From Propionibacteriaceae bacterium (lineage in GTDB: Bacteria; Actinomycetota; Actinomycetes; Propionibacteriales; Propionibacteriaceae): a DNA stretch of 13,890 bases. This document shows positions 1 through 6,890 of the stretch, piece after piece. Numbering within the stretch: position 1 is the stretch's first letter; every line of letters starts with the position of its first letter. The stretch covers positions 1-13,890 of the forward strand of contig JAIRXX010000338.1 in assembly GCA_031268065.1 (NCBI GenBank), written 5' to 3'. The notes beneath the pieces are model-generated. The model worked only from the letters and a program-made list of their open reading frames with translations. It searched no databases and was not told the DNA's origin. The position numbers and the translations under genes are program-made.

Positions 1-230
1 TCATCGCCGGGCTGCGAGCTGGGGAATAACCGGGCTATCACCGGATCGCTGAAATCAAGGTCGGCCTGGGTCAGCTCAGCCTGCCAGCGGACGAAGGGGT
101 CGTCCGCCAACGGCTGGGCGTCCCCCTCCAGCAGTCCGGCCACCTGCTGCGTCATCGAGGTGAGGATGGCGATCTCGAACTCGGTGCAGCGCAGCTGGAT
201 CACCGCGCCCGCGCGATGGAAAAAGCTCAT
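1..230 (-). CDS. DUF2017 family protein (partial, N-terminal part)
   Basis: This is the first 76 codons of a minus-strand gene whose 3' end lies beyond the left edge. The start ATG is at 230-228 and is preceded by the ribosome binding site AAAGGTGG. The protein begins MSFFHRAGAVIQLRCTEFE, continues with a helical segment (AILTSMTQQVAGLLEG) and then an acidic linker. This pattern, with the position 13 bases downstream of clpS, matches the actinobacterial DUF2017 family, which is commonly encoded next to clpS. The function of the family is not established. The gene is likely cotranscribed with clpS. The family call rests on the N-terminal pattern and context only. Confidence 0.7.
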   Translation of the reverse strand, partial: MSFFHRAGAVIQLRCTEFEIAILTSMTQQVAGLLEGDAQPLADDPFVRWQAELTQADLDFSDPVIARLFPSSQPGD

Positions 231-243
231 CGCACCACCTTTG

Positions 244-546
244 TCATGCCTGCTCCATCGTCGCCCACAGGCCGTAAGAATGCATGGCGTCCACAGCGGA
301 CTCCATCTGCTCTTTGCTGCCAGATGCGACCACCGCCTTGCCCTCGGTGTGGACCTGCATCATCAGCCGGTGGGCTTTGGATTTGGGGTAGCCGAAATGG
401 GTCTGGAAGACATGCGTCACATAGACCATCAAATTGACTGGATCATCCCAGACAACCGTCACCCAGCTAAGCTGCGCGGCCAACTTGTCAGCCACGCGCT
501 CCTTGACAGCGGTGCCGCCTGCTGGCCTATCCCCTCCTGCATCCAT
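244..546 (-). CDS. clpS: ATP-dependent Clp protease adaptor ClpS
   Basis: This 100-residue protein is the N-degron adaptor that hands substrates with destabilising N-terminal residues to the ClpC/ClpA-ClpP protease in the cytoplasm. The core is recognisable: WDDPVNLM at residues 33-40, the helix VTHVFQTHFGY, LMMQVHTEG with His66 (same number as the substrate-binding His66 of E. coli ClpS), and the C-terminal YGLWATMEQA typical of actinobacterial ClpS. The first 27 residues are a flexible, poorly conserved N-terminus. No clear Shine-Dalgarno sequence precedes the ATG at 546, so initiation could be leaderless. A downstream GTG at codon 18 preceded by AAGGAG is a less likely alternative start. 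It lies 13 bases upstream of the DUF2017 gene, a normal actinobacterial pairing. Confidence 0.93.
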   Translation of the reverse strand: MDAGGDRPAGGTAVKERVADKLAAQLSWVTVVWDDPVNLMVYVTHVFQTHFGYPKSKAHRLMMQVHTEGKAVVASGSKEQMESAVDAMHSYGLWATMEQA

Positions 547-577
547 AGTTTCTATTTTGGCAGGAATTTGGTCGAAA

Positions 578-593
578 CGCCGCCTGGGCGGCG
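578..593 (-). terminator. Candidate intrinsic terminator after the aldo/keto reductase gene
   Basis: On the minus strand, 8 bases past the reductase stop codon, a 7-bp GC-only stem (CGCCGCC / GGCGGCG) is followed by TTTCG. The T tract is only three bases, so termination may be partial. It separates the reductase from clpS. Confidence 0.5.
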
Positions 594-600
594 ATGGGCG

Positions 601-1440
601 CTACTCGCCGTTCACATCATTCGGGTCGGCGCTGAGCCGCGCTCCGGTGTCGATGGCCCGGATGGCCTCAAATTCGGCGTCGCTCAACTCGAAGTCAAAG
701 ATGTCCAGATTCTCGGCCATACGCGCTGGACGCACCGACTTCGGGATGGCGATGGTGCCCTCCTGCATGTGCCAACGCAGGATCACTTGGACCGGCGTCT
801 TGCCGTGGGCGGCGGCGGCGGCGTTCACCGGTTCGAGGCTGTCCAGCGGGAACCGGCCCTGGCCCAGCGGCGCCCAAGCTTCGGTGCGGATGCCGTGGGC
901 GTCATGGTAGGCGCGGAGCCTGCGCTGCTGGAACACCGGATGCAGCTCCACCTGGTTGACCGCTGGAACGGTGCCGGTGCGCTCAGCGAGCGTTTCGAGA
1001 TGTTCGATGTTGAAGTTGGAGACCCCAATCGCCTTGGCAAGGCCGCCTTGGCGGTAGTTCTCGAAATGCTCCCAGGCGCTCACGTATTGGCCGTTCTTCG
1101 GCATTGGCCAATGGATCAGATACAGGTCGATATAGCCGATGCCCAAGGCGTCGATGGAGCGCTGGAAGGCTTGGTCGAAGTCGGCGGCCATGTGGTGGTC
1201 GTTGCGCAGCTTGGTGGTGACGAAAATTTCCCCGCGCTTCAGTCCGGAAGCGCGGACCGCCGCCCCGACCCCAGACTCGTTGTCATAGCCGGTGGCGGTG
1301 TCAATATGCCGGTAGCCGATTTCCAGTGCCTGCTCGACGGCGACCTGGGTGGTGGCCGGATCGACGCGGAACACGCCGAAGCCTAGTTGCGGAATGCTGG
1401 TGCCCTGGTTCAGGGTGAGAGTGGGGGTAATCGTTTTCAT
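601..1440 (-). CDS. Aldo/keto reductase (2,5-diketogluconate reductase-like)
   Basis: This 279-residue protein is a cytoplasmic NADPH-dependent oxidoreductase of the aldo/keto reductase superfamily, close to the 2,5-diketo-D-gluconate reductase (AKR5) group in pattern and length. The catalytic tetrad is complete: Asp47 and Tyr52 in DTATGYDNE, Lys77 in TTKLRN and His110 in LIHWP. The late barrel motifs VSNFN, VNQVELHP and IPKSVRPARM (cofactor binding) are present. The ATG at 1440 follows a TAGAAT -10-like box by 6 bases, which suggests a leaderless transcript. An operator-like 12-mer overlaps the first codons. The gene follows the mutarotase by 89 bases in the same direction and may serve the same sugar pathway, for example by reducing an aldose or keto-sugar, or it may protect against aldehydes. 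The substrate cannot be read from the sequence. Confidence 0.93.
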   Translation of the reverse strand: MKTITPTLTLNQGTSIPQLGFGVFRVDPATTQVAVEQALEIGYRHIDTATGYDNESGVGAAVRASGLKRGEIFVTTKLRNDHHMAADFDQAFQRSIDALGIGYIDLYLIHWPMPKNGQYVSAWEHFENYRQGGLAKAIGVSNFNIEHLETLAERTGTVPAVNQVELHPVFQQRRLRAYHDAHGIRTEAWAPLGQGRFPLDSLEPVNAAAAAHGKTPVQVILRWHMQEGTIAIPKSVRPARMAENLDIFDFELSDAEFEAIRAIDTGARLSADPNDVNGE

Positions 1441-1452
1441 GACCCTATTCTA
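1427..1452 (-). promoter_or_regulatory. Candidate leaderless promoter and LacI-type operator of the reductase gene
   Basis: On the minus strand TAGAAT (1452-1447, five of six matches to TATAAT) ends 6 bases before the ATG at 1440, so transcription could begin at the start codon. Positions 1438-1427 read GAAAACGATTAC, which is 11 of 12 identical to the operator GTAAACGATTAC of the transporter promoter, and lie 8 bases past the -10 box. No good -35 box was seen. The operator overlaps codons 1-5 (M-K-T-I-T), so a chance match is possible. Confidence 0.45.
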
Positions 1453-1529
1453 GCCCTTCCACACCCCGGCAACCCGCCATTTCGCCAATCCAAAGCCGCC
1501 CGCTGCCAGCTTGGCCAGCGCGCCCACCT

Positions 1530-1955
1530 TCAGCTTTGCGGCGGGCGCACTCCGATGGTGAGCAGCAAATTGGCGAACGGACGCTGGTCGGCGCTGGCGA
1601 TGGCGAGAGCCAAATTGGCGCTGCGGGCGGTGTCGTAGAACTCGAAGCGGCCAAATTCGTTCCAGGGCAAGCCTGCCGGGAGCATTTCCCGGTATTCCCG
1701 ATGCGCGGCGACGGCGGCGCCGTCTTCGGGCACCATCACGGCGGCTGACTCCACGGCAACCGTCTGCAGAATTGGGCCTAAGATCGCGTTGACGCTCAGG
1801 CAGCCCGGAGTGAGGTTCAGATACACCTTTTCCGCGCCAGCGGCGACCCCGGTGGACATCGGATAATTCCCGTCAGCGATGAGCACCGTGGCGCCGTGCC
1901 CGGCGCCGGCCAAAGCCCCGGCGAGCTGGGGATGGATGAGAGGCGTCAATAGCAT
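1530..1955 (-). CDS. RbsD/FucU family sugar mutarotase (pyranase)
   Basis: This 141-residue protein belongs to the RbsD/FucU family, which interconverts cyclic forms of sugars (anomers of L-fucose, or pyranose and furanose forms of ribose) so that kinases or isomerases receive the correct form. It resembles FucU more than RbsD: an N-terminal MLLTPLIHPQLAGALAGAGH with the family histidine at position 20, then the signature RFEFYDTARSANLALAIAS and the C-terminal FANLLLTIGV. Family members are decameric or similar ring oligomers in the cytoplasm. The ATG at 1955 is preceded by AAGGAG at good spacing. It lies 24 bases after the serine hydrolase gene and is most likely the last gene of the transporter operon. 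The sugar is not identifiable; L-fucose, D-arabinose (same ring stereochemistry as L-fucose) and ribose are all compatible. Confidence 0.88.
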   Translation of the reverse strand: MLLTPLIHPQLAGALAGAGHGATVLIADGNYPMSTGVAAGAEKVYLNLTPGCLSVNAILGPILQTVAVESAAVMVPEDGAAVAAHREYREMLPAGLPWNEFGRFEFYDTARSANLALAIASADQRPFANLLLTIGVRPPQS

Positions 1956-1979
1956 TGTTTCTCCTTGTGTTCGGCGCTC

Positions 1980-3398
1980 TCAGGCTATTGTGCTGTCTTC
2001 GGCCCGGATTTCCCAACGATCTTGCCAAAACCCGTTGTCCAAGCGGGCCAGCACTTCCAAGGCCTGGCCGTTCAAGCGAAAACTCCAAATCCGGGCGAAG
2101 GGGGAATCTACCACCTGGCAATAGACGAGCAGCGTCCGCGCGTCCTGCCAGCCTGCACGGGCGAAGAAACGCACGCTGTCCATCTCCTCGTAGGGCCAAA
2201 ACCGCGTCTCGCCCTGCTGCCAGCCGGTGAAGCTGGCGGTGAAGGTCTCGGTGGCGTTGGGGCCGCGCAAGACGATGGACACGCCGTCTGCCCGCCCTTC
2301 CCGATCCGCCGCCAGGCGAAGCTCGACCTGTTGGACCCCAAGCTGGTTGCGGCCCAGGCGGCAAACCCCGGCGAAGGGAACCGACCAGTCGGGCGACGGC
2401 TGCGAGGTGAAAGGCAGCGGCACCTCCGGCCCGGCATCCAGCTGGGCTACAGGCTGGGCAGGCTCGCTGGCTTCGCCGCCCAGCAGCGCGGGCGCCAAAG
2501 TCTCGATGATGGCATCCAGCAGTGGATGCCGATCCGGAGTTCCGGCGGTGACGGCGATGACGGCGTTGGCGTCCGGGAGCACAACGGAAAGCTGCTCGTA
2601 GCGCCCGTCCAGGCGATAGGAGCCTAGGCTGCCCCGCCACATCTGGAAACCATATCCGCAGGATGCCTCGGCATCCGCGCTCAGCGGGGTCGGCACCTGC
2701 CGCGCCGAAGCCTGGCCCGCCCATCCCGCGGGCAACACCTGCCTGCCCTGCCAGCACCCGCCGTCCAAGAACAACTGGCCGAGCAGGGCCAATTCCCGCA
2801 CGTTCAGCCGTGCCCCGGAAGCGCCGTAGTTGATGCCCCGGACATTGGATTCCCAAGGCACCCCTGAGATTCCGAGCGGGGCGAAGAGCCGTGGCTGCAG
2901 ATATTCGCGCAATGTCAGGCCGGTACGGCACTGCACCAGCGCCGACAGCACGAAGGACGCCCCGGAGTTGTACAGGAAATGGCTCCCCGGCTCGCACTCG
3001 AAGGGGATATCGAAGAAGACCCGGACCCAATCAGCCTCCGGCTGGGCGCGCATCACCTCCATAGTGTCCACTGTGTGCCCGGTGGACATGGTGAGCAGAT
3101 CGCGGATACGCACCCCGGCGGCGTTTCGCCTGGCCCAGCTGCCGGCGTAACTGGGGAAGTGCCGCAGCACGTCGTCGTCGATGTCCCAAAGGCCCTCTGC
3201 CTGGCCAAATCCGATCGCGGTGGCGGTCAAAGTCTTGGAGACTGAGAAGACCATCTGCCGCATACCTTGCCGATAGGGCTGCCAATACTCCTCGGCGACG
3301 AATTCGCCGCCGACGATGACGGCCAGCGAGTGCGCGGCCAGGCGGCGGGATCGGATGGCATTTCGCAACGCCGCCAGCCCGGCGTCCAGCCCGCTCAC
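1980..3398 (-). CDS. Serine hydrolase, beta-lactamase (class C/esterase) family, with C-terminal domain
   Basis: This 472-residue protein has the beta-lactamase/transpeptidase-like fold used by many esterases, amidases and deacylases. Visible motifs are SVSK (Ser52 nucleophile and Lys55) and Tyr143-Asn144-Ser145 in LYNSGASF as the second motif. The HTG-like third motif is replaced by the YRLDGRYEQ loop common in this subfamily. Residues about 345-472 form an extra, probably beta-rich domain. There is no signal peptide or lipobox, so it appears cytoplasmic. The start chosen is the GTG at 3398, which overlaps the permease stop as GTGA. The frame stays open upstream inside the permease gene, but those codons are out-of-frame permease sequence. 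Being translationally coupled to a sugar transporter, it may remove an acyl group from the imported sugar. It is unlikely to be a resistance enzyme. Confidence 0.85.
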   Translation of the reverse strand: MSGLDAGLAALRNAIRSRRLAAHSLAVIVGGEFVAEEYWQPYRQGMRQMVFSVSKTLTATAIGFGQAEGLWDIDDDVLRHFPSYAGSWARRNAAGVRIRDLLTMSTGHTVDTMEVMRAQPEADWVRVFFDIPFECEPGSHFLYNSGASFVLSALVQCRTGLTLREYLQPRLFAPLGISGVPWESNVRGINYGASGARLNVRELALLGQLFLDGGCWQGRQVLPAGWAGQASARQVPTPLSADAEASCGYGFQMWRGSLGSYRLDGRYEQLSVVLPDANAVIAVTAGTPDRHPLLDAIIETLAPALLGGEASEPAQPVAQLDAGPEVPLPFTSQPSPDWSVPFAGVCRLGRNQLGVQQVELRLAADREGRADGVSIVLRGPNATETFTASFTGWQQGETRFWPYEEMDSVRFFARAGWQDARTLLVYCQVVDSPFARIWSFRLNGQALEVLARLDNGFWQDRWEIRAEDSTIA

Positions 3399-4264
3399 CC
3401 CTTCACCGCGCCCTGGGCTTGACCGGCGATCAGCTGCTTCTGCGCGAAGAGGAACATCAAGACGATAGGCGTGATGGAAATCACCGAAGCCAGCGCCACC
3501 TCTGGGGCGTGGATCGGCAGGGTGGACTGGTTGCCGCCGGAAACCGCCGAAGTGGAGGCCACCAGCAATTGCAAGCCGGTCTGCAAAGTGGCCAACTTGT
3601 CGTCGGTCAGCATGATGAAGGGCAGGAAGAAGGCGTTCCAGGTGCCGACCACGCCGAAGAAGGTGATCATCACGATCACTGGGCGGGCCAGCGGCAGGAA
3701 GACGCGGCGGAAGATGCCGAATTCGCCACAACCGTCGATGCGGGCCGCCTCGATGATTTCGCTGGGCACTGAAGCCTTGGCGTAGAGGTAGGTCATGTAG
3801 ACGCCGAAGGGGTAGAACGTCAACGGCAGGATCACCGCCCAAGGCGTGTTGATCAGGTGGAAGGTGCTCATCTCCAAATACATCGGCAAGATCAACGCCG
3901 CCTGTGGGACCAGCATCAGCAGCAGGGTCAGGAAGAGCAGCGTCCCCCGGAACCGGAAGCGGAATTTAGCCATCGCGTAGCCAGCGGGCAGCGATGCCGC
4001 CAGGGCGACACCCACCGTCACCGCCGTGTACCAGATGGAATTCAGCGCCCAGCGCCAGATTATGCCGTCGTTGTAGGTGACCAGGTTGTTCCAGGTGTCG
4101 CCGAATTGGGCAAGCGATCCGAAAGACATCGGATTTTCGTAGCTGAGCGCGTAGTTTGACTTGGTTGGGGCCAGCAGCAACCAGAGCACCGGCAGCCCAA
4201 AGAAGACGATGGTAGCGACGAAGAAGAGATTGCGGCCGATTTTCCCGCCTGCCAGCCGTAACAT
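3395..4264 (-). CDS. Carbohydrate ABC transporter permease, MalG-like (CUT1)
   Basis: This 289-residue protein is the second inner-membrane permease of a CUT1-type sugar importer. It starts MLRLAGGKIGRNLFFVATIV, with the first membrane helix within about the first 30 residues and roughly six hydrophobic segments in all. The cytoplasmic EAA loop that docks the ATPase is clear: EIIEAARIDGCGEFGIFRR followed by VFLPLARP. The length is usual for MalG/AraQ-type permeases. The ATG at 4264 shares one base with the upstream permease stop (TGATG). The tail overlaps the serine hydrolase start by four bases (GTGA), so the genes are translationally coupled. The longer reading frame to 4552 is an upstream overlap with the first permease and is not used. 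Confidence 0.95.
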   Translation of the reverse strand: MLRLAGGKIGRNLFFVATIVFFGLPVLWLLLAPTKSNYALSYENPMSFGSLAQFGDTWNNLVTYNDGIIWRWALNSIWYTAVTVGVALAASLPAGYAMAKFRFRFRGTLLFLTLLLMLVPQAALILPMYLEMSTFHLINTPWAVILPLTFYPFGVYMTYLYAKASVPSEIIEAARIDGCGEFGIFRRVFLPLARPVIVMITFFGVVGTWNAFFLPFIMLTDDKLATLQTGLQLLVASTSAVSGGNQSTLPIHAPEVALASVISITPIVLMFLFAQKQLIAGQAQGAVKG

Positions 4265-5181
4265 CAGTTGTCCTCCAACGAGTAGAAATTGGTCCGCTTG
4301 ATGATGATGACCGCCAGGCCGATGCAGACCGCCAGCAGCAGGATTGACAGCGCCGAGGCGCGGCCATAGTTGAGTTGCCCACCGGTCGCGTAGACATAGG
4401 CCAATTGGTTCACGCTCCAGGTCTGGGAAATGTGCGCAGGCGCACCGGCCCGGATCACCGTCGGCTCCACAAAGACTTGGAAGCCGTTGGCCAGCGAGAC
4501 GATGAGCACGAAGGCGACATAGGAGCGGATCATCGGCAATTTCACATGCCACACTGTCTGCCAGGCGGTTGCCCCGTCGAGTTGCGCGGATTCGATCAGA
4601 TCGCTCGGAATGCCGGTGAGCGCCCCGAAAAGGATCACCACCCAGCCACCGGCCCCGGCAGAGATTCCCATGATGGCCAAGATCAGCGGCATCGTCTCAT
4701 CGGAGACGAAGGTGGCATCTGTGCCGGAAAGGGCGCGCAACGCCGGACCGATTGGGCTGACCGTCGGGGAGAACATGAAGAGCCAGAGCAGCGCCGCCGC
4801 CGAGCCGGTGATGGCTCCGGGCACATAGGTGAGAAAACGGGTGAGGGCGGCGAATTTGCTGCGCTTGGCATCCATAGCCAACGCCAGCGCGAAGACCAGG
4901 ATCAGCAGGGCTGGCAGCCAAGTCAGCATGTAGAGCGCGACATTCGCCGCAGAGGTCCCCAACCGGTAATCACCTAGGACGTCGGCAAAATTCTGCCAGA
5001 GCGAAAACTCCGGATCGCCCATGATCTTGGTGACGATGAAGGCCTGGTACAAGCCGTATGCCGCTGGGGTGATGCCGAAAAGCAACAGCAGCACGACATA
5101 GGGCGCGGTGAAGAGCAGGCCCTTGCGGGCGAGTCTGCGCTGGGGCAGGCTCGTCCGCAAGGCTGGGGACTTTCCGGACAC
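4264..5181 (-). CDS. Carbohydrate ABC transporter permease, MalF-like (CUT1)
   Basis: This 305-residue protein is the first membrane permease of the importer. After a basic N-terminus (PQRRLARKG) comes the first membrane helix LLFTAPYVVLLLLFG, and about six membrane segments follow. The EAA loop is DLIESAQLDGATAWQTVWHV then KLPMI, in the usual place about 100 residues from the C-terminus. The start is a GTG at 5181, one base after the binding-protein stop codon. The Shine-Dalgarno sequence is weak, so translation is probably coupled to the preceding gene. It pairs with the MalG-like permease to form the channel. No ATPase gene accompanies the operon. Confidence 0.95.
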   Translation of the reverse strand: MSGKSPALRTSLPQRRLARKGLLFTAPYVVLLLLFGITPAAYGLYQAFIVTKIMGDPEFSLWQNFADVLGDYRLGTSAANVALYMLTWLPALLILVFALALAMDAKRSKFAALTRFLTYVPGAITGSAAALLWLFMFSPTVSPIGPALRALSGTDATFVSDETMPLILAIMGISAGAGGWVVILFGALTGIPSDLIESAQLDGATAWQTVWHVKLPMIRSYVAFVLIVSLANGFQVFVEPTVIRAGAPAHISQTWSVNQLAYVYATGGQLNYGRASALSILLLAVCIGLAVIIIKRTNFYSLEDN

Positions 5182-5182
5182 G

Positions 5183-6499
5183 TCAGGACACCACGGTGTA
5201 GCCGGTGGCCTCGGCAGCCGCTTTGGCCTGCTCTCCGAATTGGGCCAGCGAATCTGCGGAGGCGTTGCCCTTGATTACGGTGGCGTTGAATGACTCCAGC
5301 AATTCGGTCTGATAGCGGACGTAGCCATCTGCCGGATTCACCTTGTTGGCGGCATCTAGCAGCACTTCGCTCGGGTTTTCCGCGTACCAGGTGTCAGCGG
5401 CTTTATCGGCCAGCCAGGCTTGCGCGCCGGGAATGTAGGCCGGATATGTGGCCTGGGCTTTGGCGATGTCGATGTCTGTGGTGATGCCCACCAGGAAATC
5501 GACGGTGGCCTGCTTGTTCTTGGTGCTGGCGCTGGCCACCCAGATGCCGCCGCCTACTGCGCCAGACCAATTCGTGCTCTCGCCGTCCCAGGTCGGCATC
5601 GGGGCGGCGGCGTACTTGCCGGAGCCTTCAGCCTCTTTGTTGGCGTCTTTAAACATCGGTTTGAAGGCGAAGTCAGCCACCCAGGAGGCGCCGATCATGC
5701 CGACAACTTTGCCGTCGGCCACCTGGGCAGTGTAATTCTTGTCGAATAGGTCGAGATTGGCCAGCGCGCCGTTCTCAAGCAACGGCGCCATGACGTCAAT
5801 CACCCGGGAGCATTTGGGGTCGGCCAGGTTTATCCGCACCTGAACCGGATCCACCACATCGATGAAGGGGCAACCCGAAGAACCGAGCCAAGCGTCTGTG
5901 CCGTAGCGTCCGTTGACCGTGCCCAGGTTGTAGCCAGCGTGCTCTTGGGCAAGCTTTACGCCGAGTTCTTTGAATTCGCTGAAAGTGGCCGGGGCGCTGT
6001 AGCCCCACTCGTCAAAGAGCGCCTTGTTGTACCAAAACACGGTCTGCCCGGTGTCATTTCCCAGGCAGTAGATTTGGTCGCCATAGCTGCAGCGCTTGGC
6101 GGATGGGAAGTCGTCTAAGACCGACTGCTCCACCAGGCCATTCAGGGCTAGCGGGTAATTGATCGGATTGGCCGACAGCGAGGCTATTTCGTCCGGACTG
6201 CCGATGAAGACGATATCCGGCACGCCTTCACCAGCTTTTTGGGCCAGCGCGATTTTGGCGGTGTTGGTGCCCTGTGTCGCATCGACCAATTCGACTTTGA
6301 CTTCAATGCCCGGATGGCTGCTGGTGAATTTCTCCTCAATGAATTTCTGGACGACTGGCTGGCGCTCGGCGTCCACCCAAACCAGCAATGGGGCGGTCGG
6401 GTCGTCGGACGCGGCAGGCTGGGCGGAGCCGCCTGAACAGCCAGCCAGCACTGTGGCAGCCAGCATCGCCGCTGCCCCGATAGCGATTTGCTTGCGCAA
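5183..6499 (-). CDS. Extracellular sugar-binding lipoprotein of ABC transporter (CUT1)
   Basis: This 438-residue protein captures the sugar outside the membrane and delivers it to the two permeases. The N-terminus (MRKQIAIGAAAMLAA, then TVLAGC) is a lipoprotein signal with lipobox LAGC and lipidated Cys21, followed by a Gly/Ser/Ala-rich linker. The fold is that of family 1 solute-binding proteins, with LLVWVDAERQPVVQKFIEEKF at the start of the mature domain, GVPDIVFIGSPDEIA, TVFWYNKALFDEWGY and GGGIWVASASTKNKQATVDFL. Three internal cysteine-containing stretches (KRCSYGDQIYC, SSGCPF, PKCSR) may form disulfides. The start chosen is the TTG at 6499 because AGGAGG lies 4 bases upstream and it yields a proper signal peptide. 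An ATG at 6517 would add six residues but lacks a ribosome binding site. Confidence 0.94.
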   Translation of the reverse strand: MRKQIAIGAAAMLAATVLAGCSGGSAQPAASDDPTAPLLVWVDAERQPVVQKFIEEKFTSSHPGIEVKVELVDATQGTNTAKIALAQKAGEGVPDIVFIGSPDEIASLSANPINYPLALNGLVEQSVLDDFPSAKRCSYGDQIYCLGNDTGQTVFWYNKALFDEWGYSAPATFSEFKELGVKLAQEHAGYNLGTVNGRYGTDAWLGSSGCPFIDVVDPVQVRINLADPKCSRVIDVMAPLLENGALANLDLFDKNYTAQVADGKVVGMIGASWVADFAFKPMFKDANKEAEGSGKYAAAPMPTWDGESTNWSGAVGGGIWVASASTKNKQATVDFLVGITTDIDIAKAQATYPAYIPGAQAWLADKAADTWYAENPSEVLLDAANKVNPADGYVRYQTELLESFNATVIKGNASADSLAQFGEQAKAAAEATGYTVVS

Positions 6500-6503
6500 T
6501 TTT

Positions 6504-6509
6504 CCTCCT
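6504..6509 (-). promoter_or_regulatory. Ribosome binding site deciding a TTG start
   Basis: A perfect AGGAGG on the minus strand lies 4 bases before the TTG at 6499-6497. It lies downstream of the competing ATG at 6517-6515, which it therefore cannot serve. This fixes the binding-protein start at TTG. Confidence 0.75.
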
Positions 6510-6522
6510 AGGTACATCAAGC

Positions 6523-6600
6523 CGGGCGGCCTCGCCCGCTGAGACGATTCCAGACCTGAATCTGTTGCAACACCGCGCCGATAACCCGGCATCCGCCGGG
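6523..6600 (-). other. Two hairpins in the long 5' leader of the transporter operon
   Basis: The predicted transcript starts near 6660, giving a leader of about 160 bases before the TTG start. It can form two 6-bp GC hairpins with 4-base loops: CCCGGC/GCCGGG (6600-6595 with 6590-6585) and CGGGCG/CGCCCG (6538-6533 with 6528-6523). The second ends 13 bases before the AGGAGG. Neither is followed by a T tract, so they are not obvious terminators. They may stabilise the mRNA or tune translation. No known riboswitch was recognised. Confidence 0.4.
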
Positions 6601-6650
6601 ATTGCCTACTGGGTGAGACGGCGCTTTTGGGTTAACCGATCCCGCATCTA

Positions 6651-6662
6651 GTAATCGTTTAC
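6651..6662 (-). promoter_or_regulatory. LacI-family operator O1 of the transporter operon
   Basis: The site reads GTAATCGTTTAC on plus and GTAAACGATTAC on minus, palindromic at all but one symmetric pair and centred on CG as in LacI-family operators (AAnCGnTT). It begins 4 bases downstream of the predicted -10 box, covering the transcription start, which is a repression position. It differs at one position from the core of the perfect palindrome at 7954-7969. Confidence 0.75.
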
Positions 6663-6666
6663 CGAG

Positions 6667-6695
6667 ACCGTAGCCTAGAAAAAGGCGGGCGTCAA
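6667..6695 (-). promoter_or_regulatory. Predicted sigma-70-type promoter of the transporter operon
   Basis: On the minus strand TTGACG (6695-6690) is separated by 17 bases from TACGGT (6672-6667). The -35 box is strong. The -10 box is weak (matches only at T-A and the final T), but the spacing is exact and the operator follows directly. The expected transcript starts near 6660. Confidence 0.6.
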
Positions 6696-6705
6696 GAGCA
6701 TGAGG

Positions 6706-6717
6706 GTAATCGATTGC
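6706..6717. promoter_or_regulatory. Second LacI-type operator O2
   Basis: GTAATCGATTGC contains the palindrome AATCGATT with central CG and shares GTAATCG with O1. It lies 55 bases from O1 and 10 bases upstream of the -35 box of the transporter promoter, towards the regulator gene. It may allow cooperative binding or regulator autoregulation. Confidence 0.55.
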
Positions 6718-6854
6718 TGACAGTTCGGTCTGCCGCCTGAACCAGCGCTTAAATCGTGCTGGCCGCTTCGCGCGTAGCAGCCCCACGGCGCCCATCGGCG
6801 GCGAAGAACGTGAAACTCGGCGCAAATGTCAAAGCTTCGGCGACTGCCGCGCTC

Positions 6855-6860
6855 TAGACT
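6855..6860 (+). promoter_or_regulatory. Possible -10 box of the LacI-type regulator gene
   Basis: TAGACT (four of six matches to TATAAT) lies 30 bases before the GTG start. No convincing -35 box is found at the right spacing. The rest of the interval 6718-6890 shows nothing else recognisable. Confidence 0.25.
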
Positions 6861-6890
6861 GCCACTTGGAGTCGAATGAAGGAGCAGCCA

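Noticed and set aside
160..1386. Long plus-strand open frame (408 codons) opposite the aldo/keto reductase and clpS
   Set aside because: It is antisense to two genes with complete family motifs, and its translation is Arg/Gly/His-rich with no recognisable domain, as expected from high-GC antisense frames.
1980..3398. Antibiotic-resistance beta-lactamase
   Set aside because: There is no signal peptide, the third motif differs, and the gene is embedded in a sugar transporter operon. A metabolic hydrolase is more likely.
3399..3842. N-terminal extension of the serine hydrolase reading frame up to 3842
   Set aside because: These 148 codons overlap the MalG-like permease in another frame and are Arg/Pro-rich without structure. 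The GTG at 3398 gives a normal hydrolase start with GTGA coupling.
6517..6825. 102-codon minus-strand open frame in the transporter promoter region
   Set aside because: It runs through the predicted promoter and operators, has no ribosome binding site and shows no recognisable domain.
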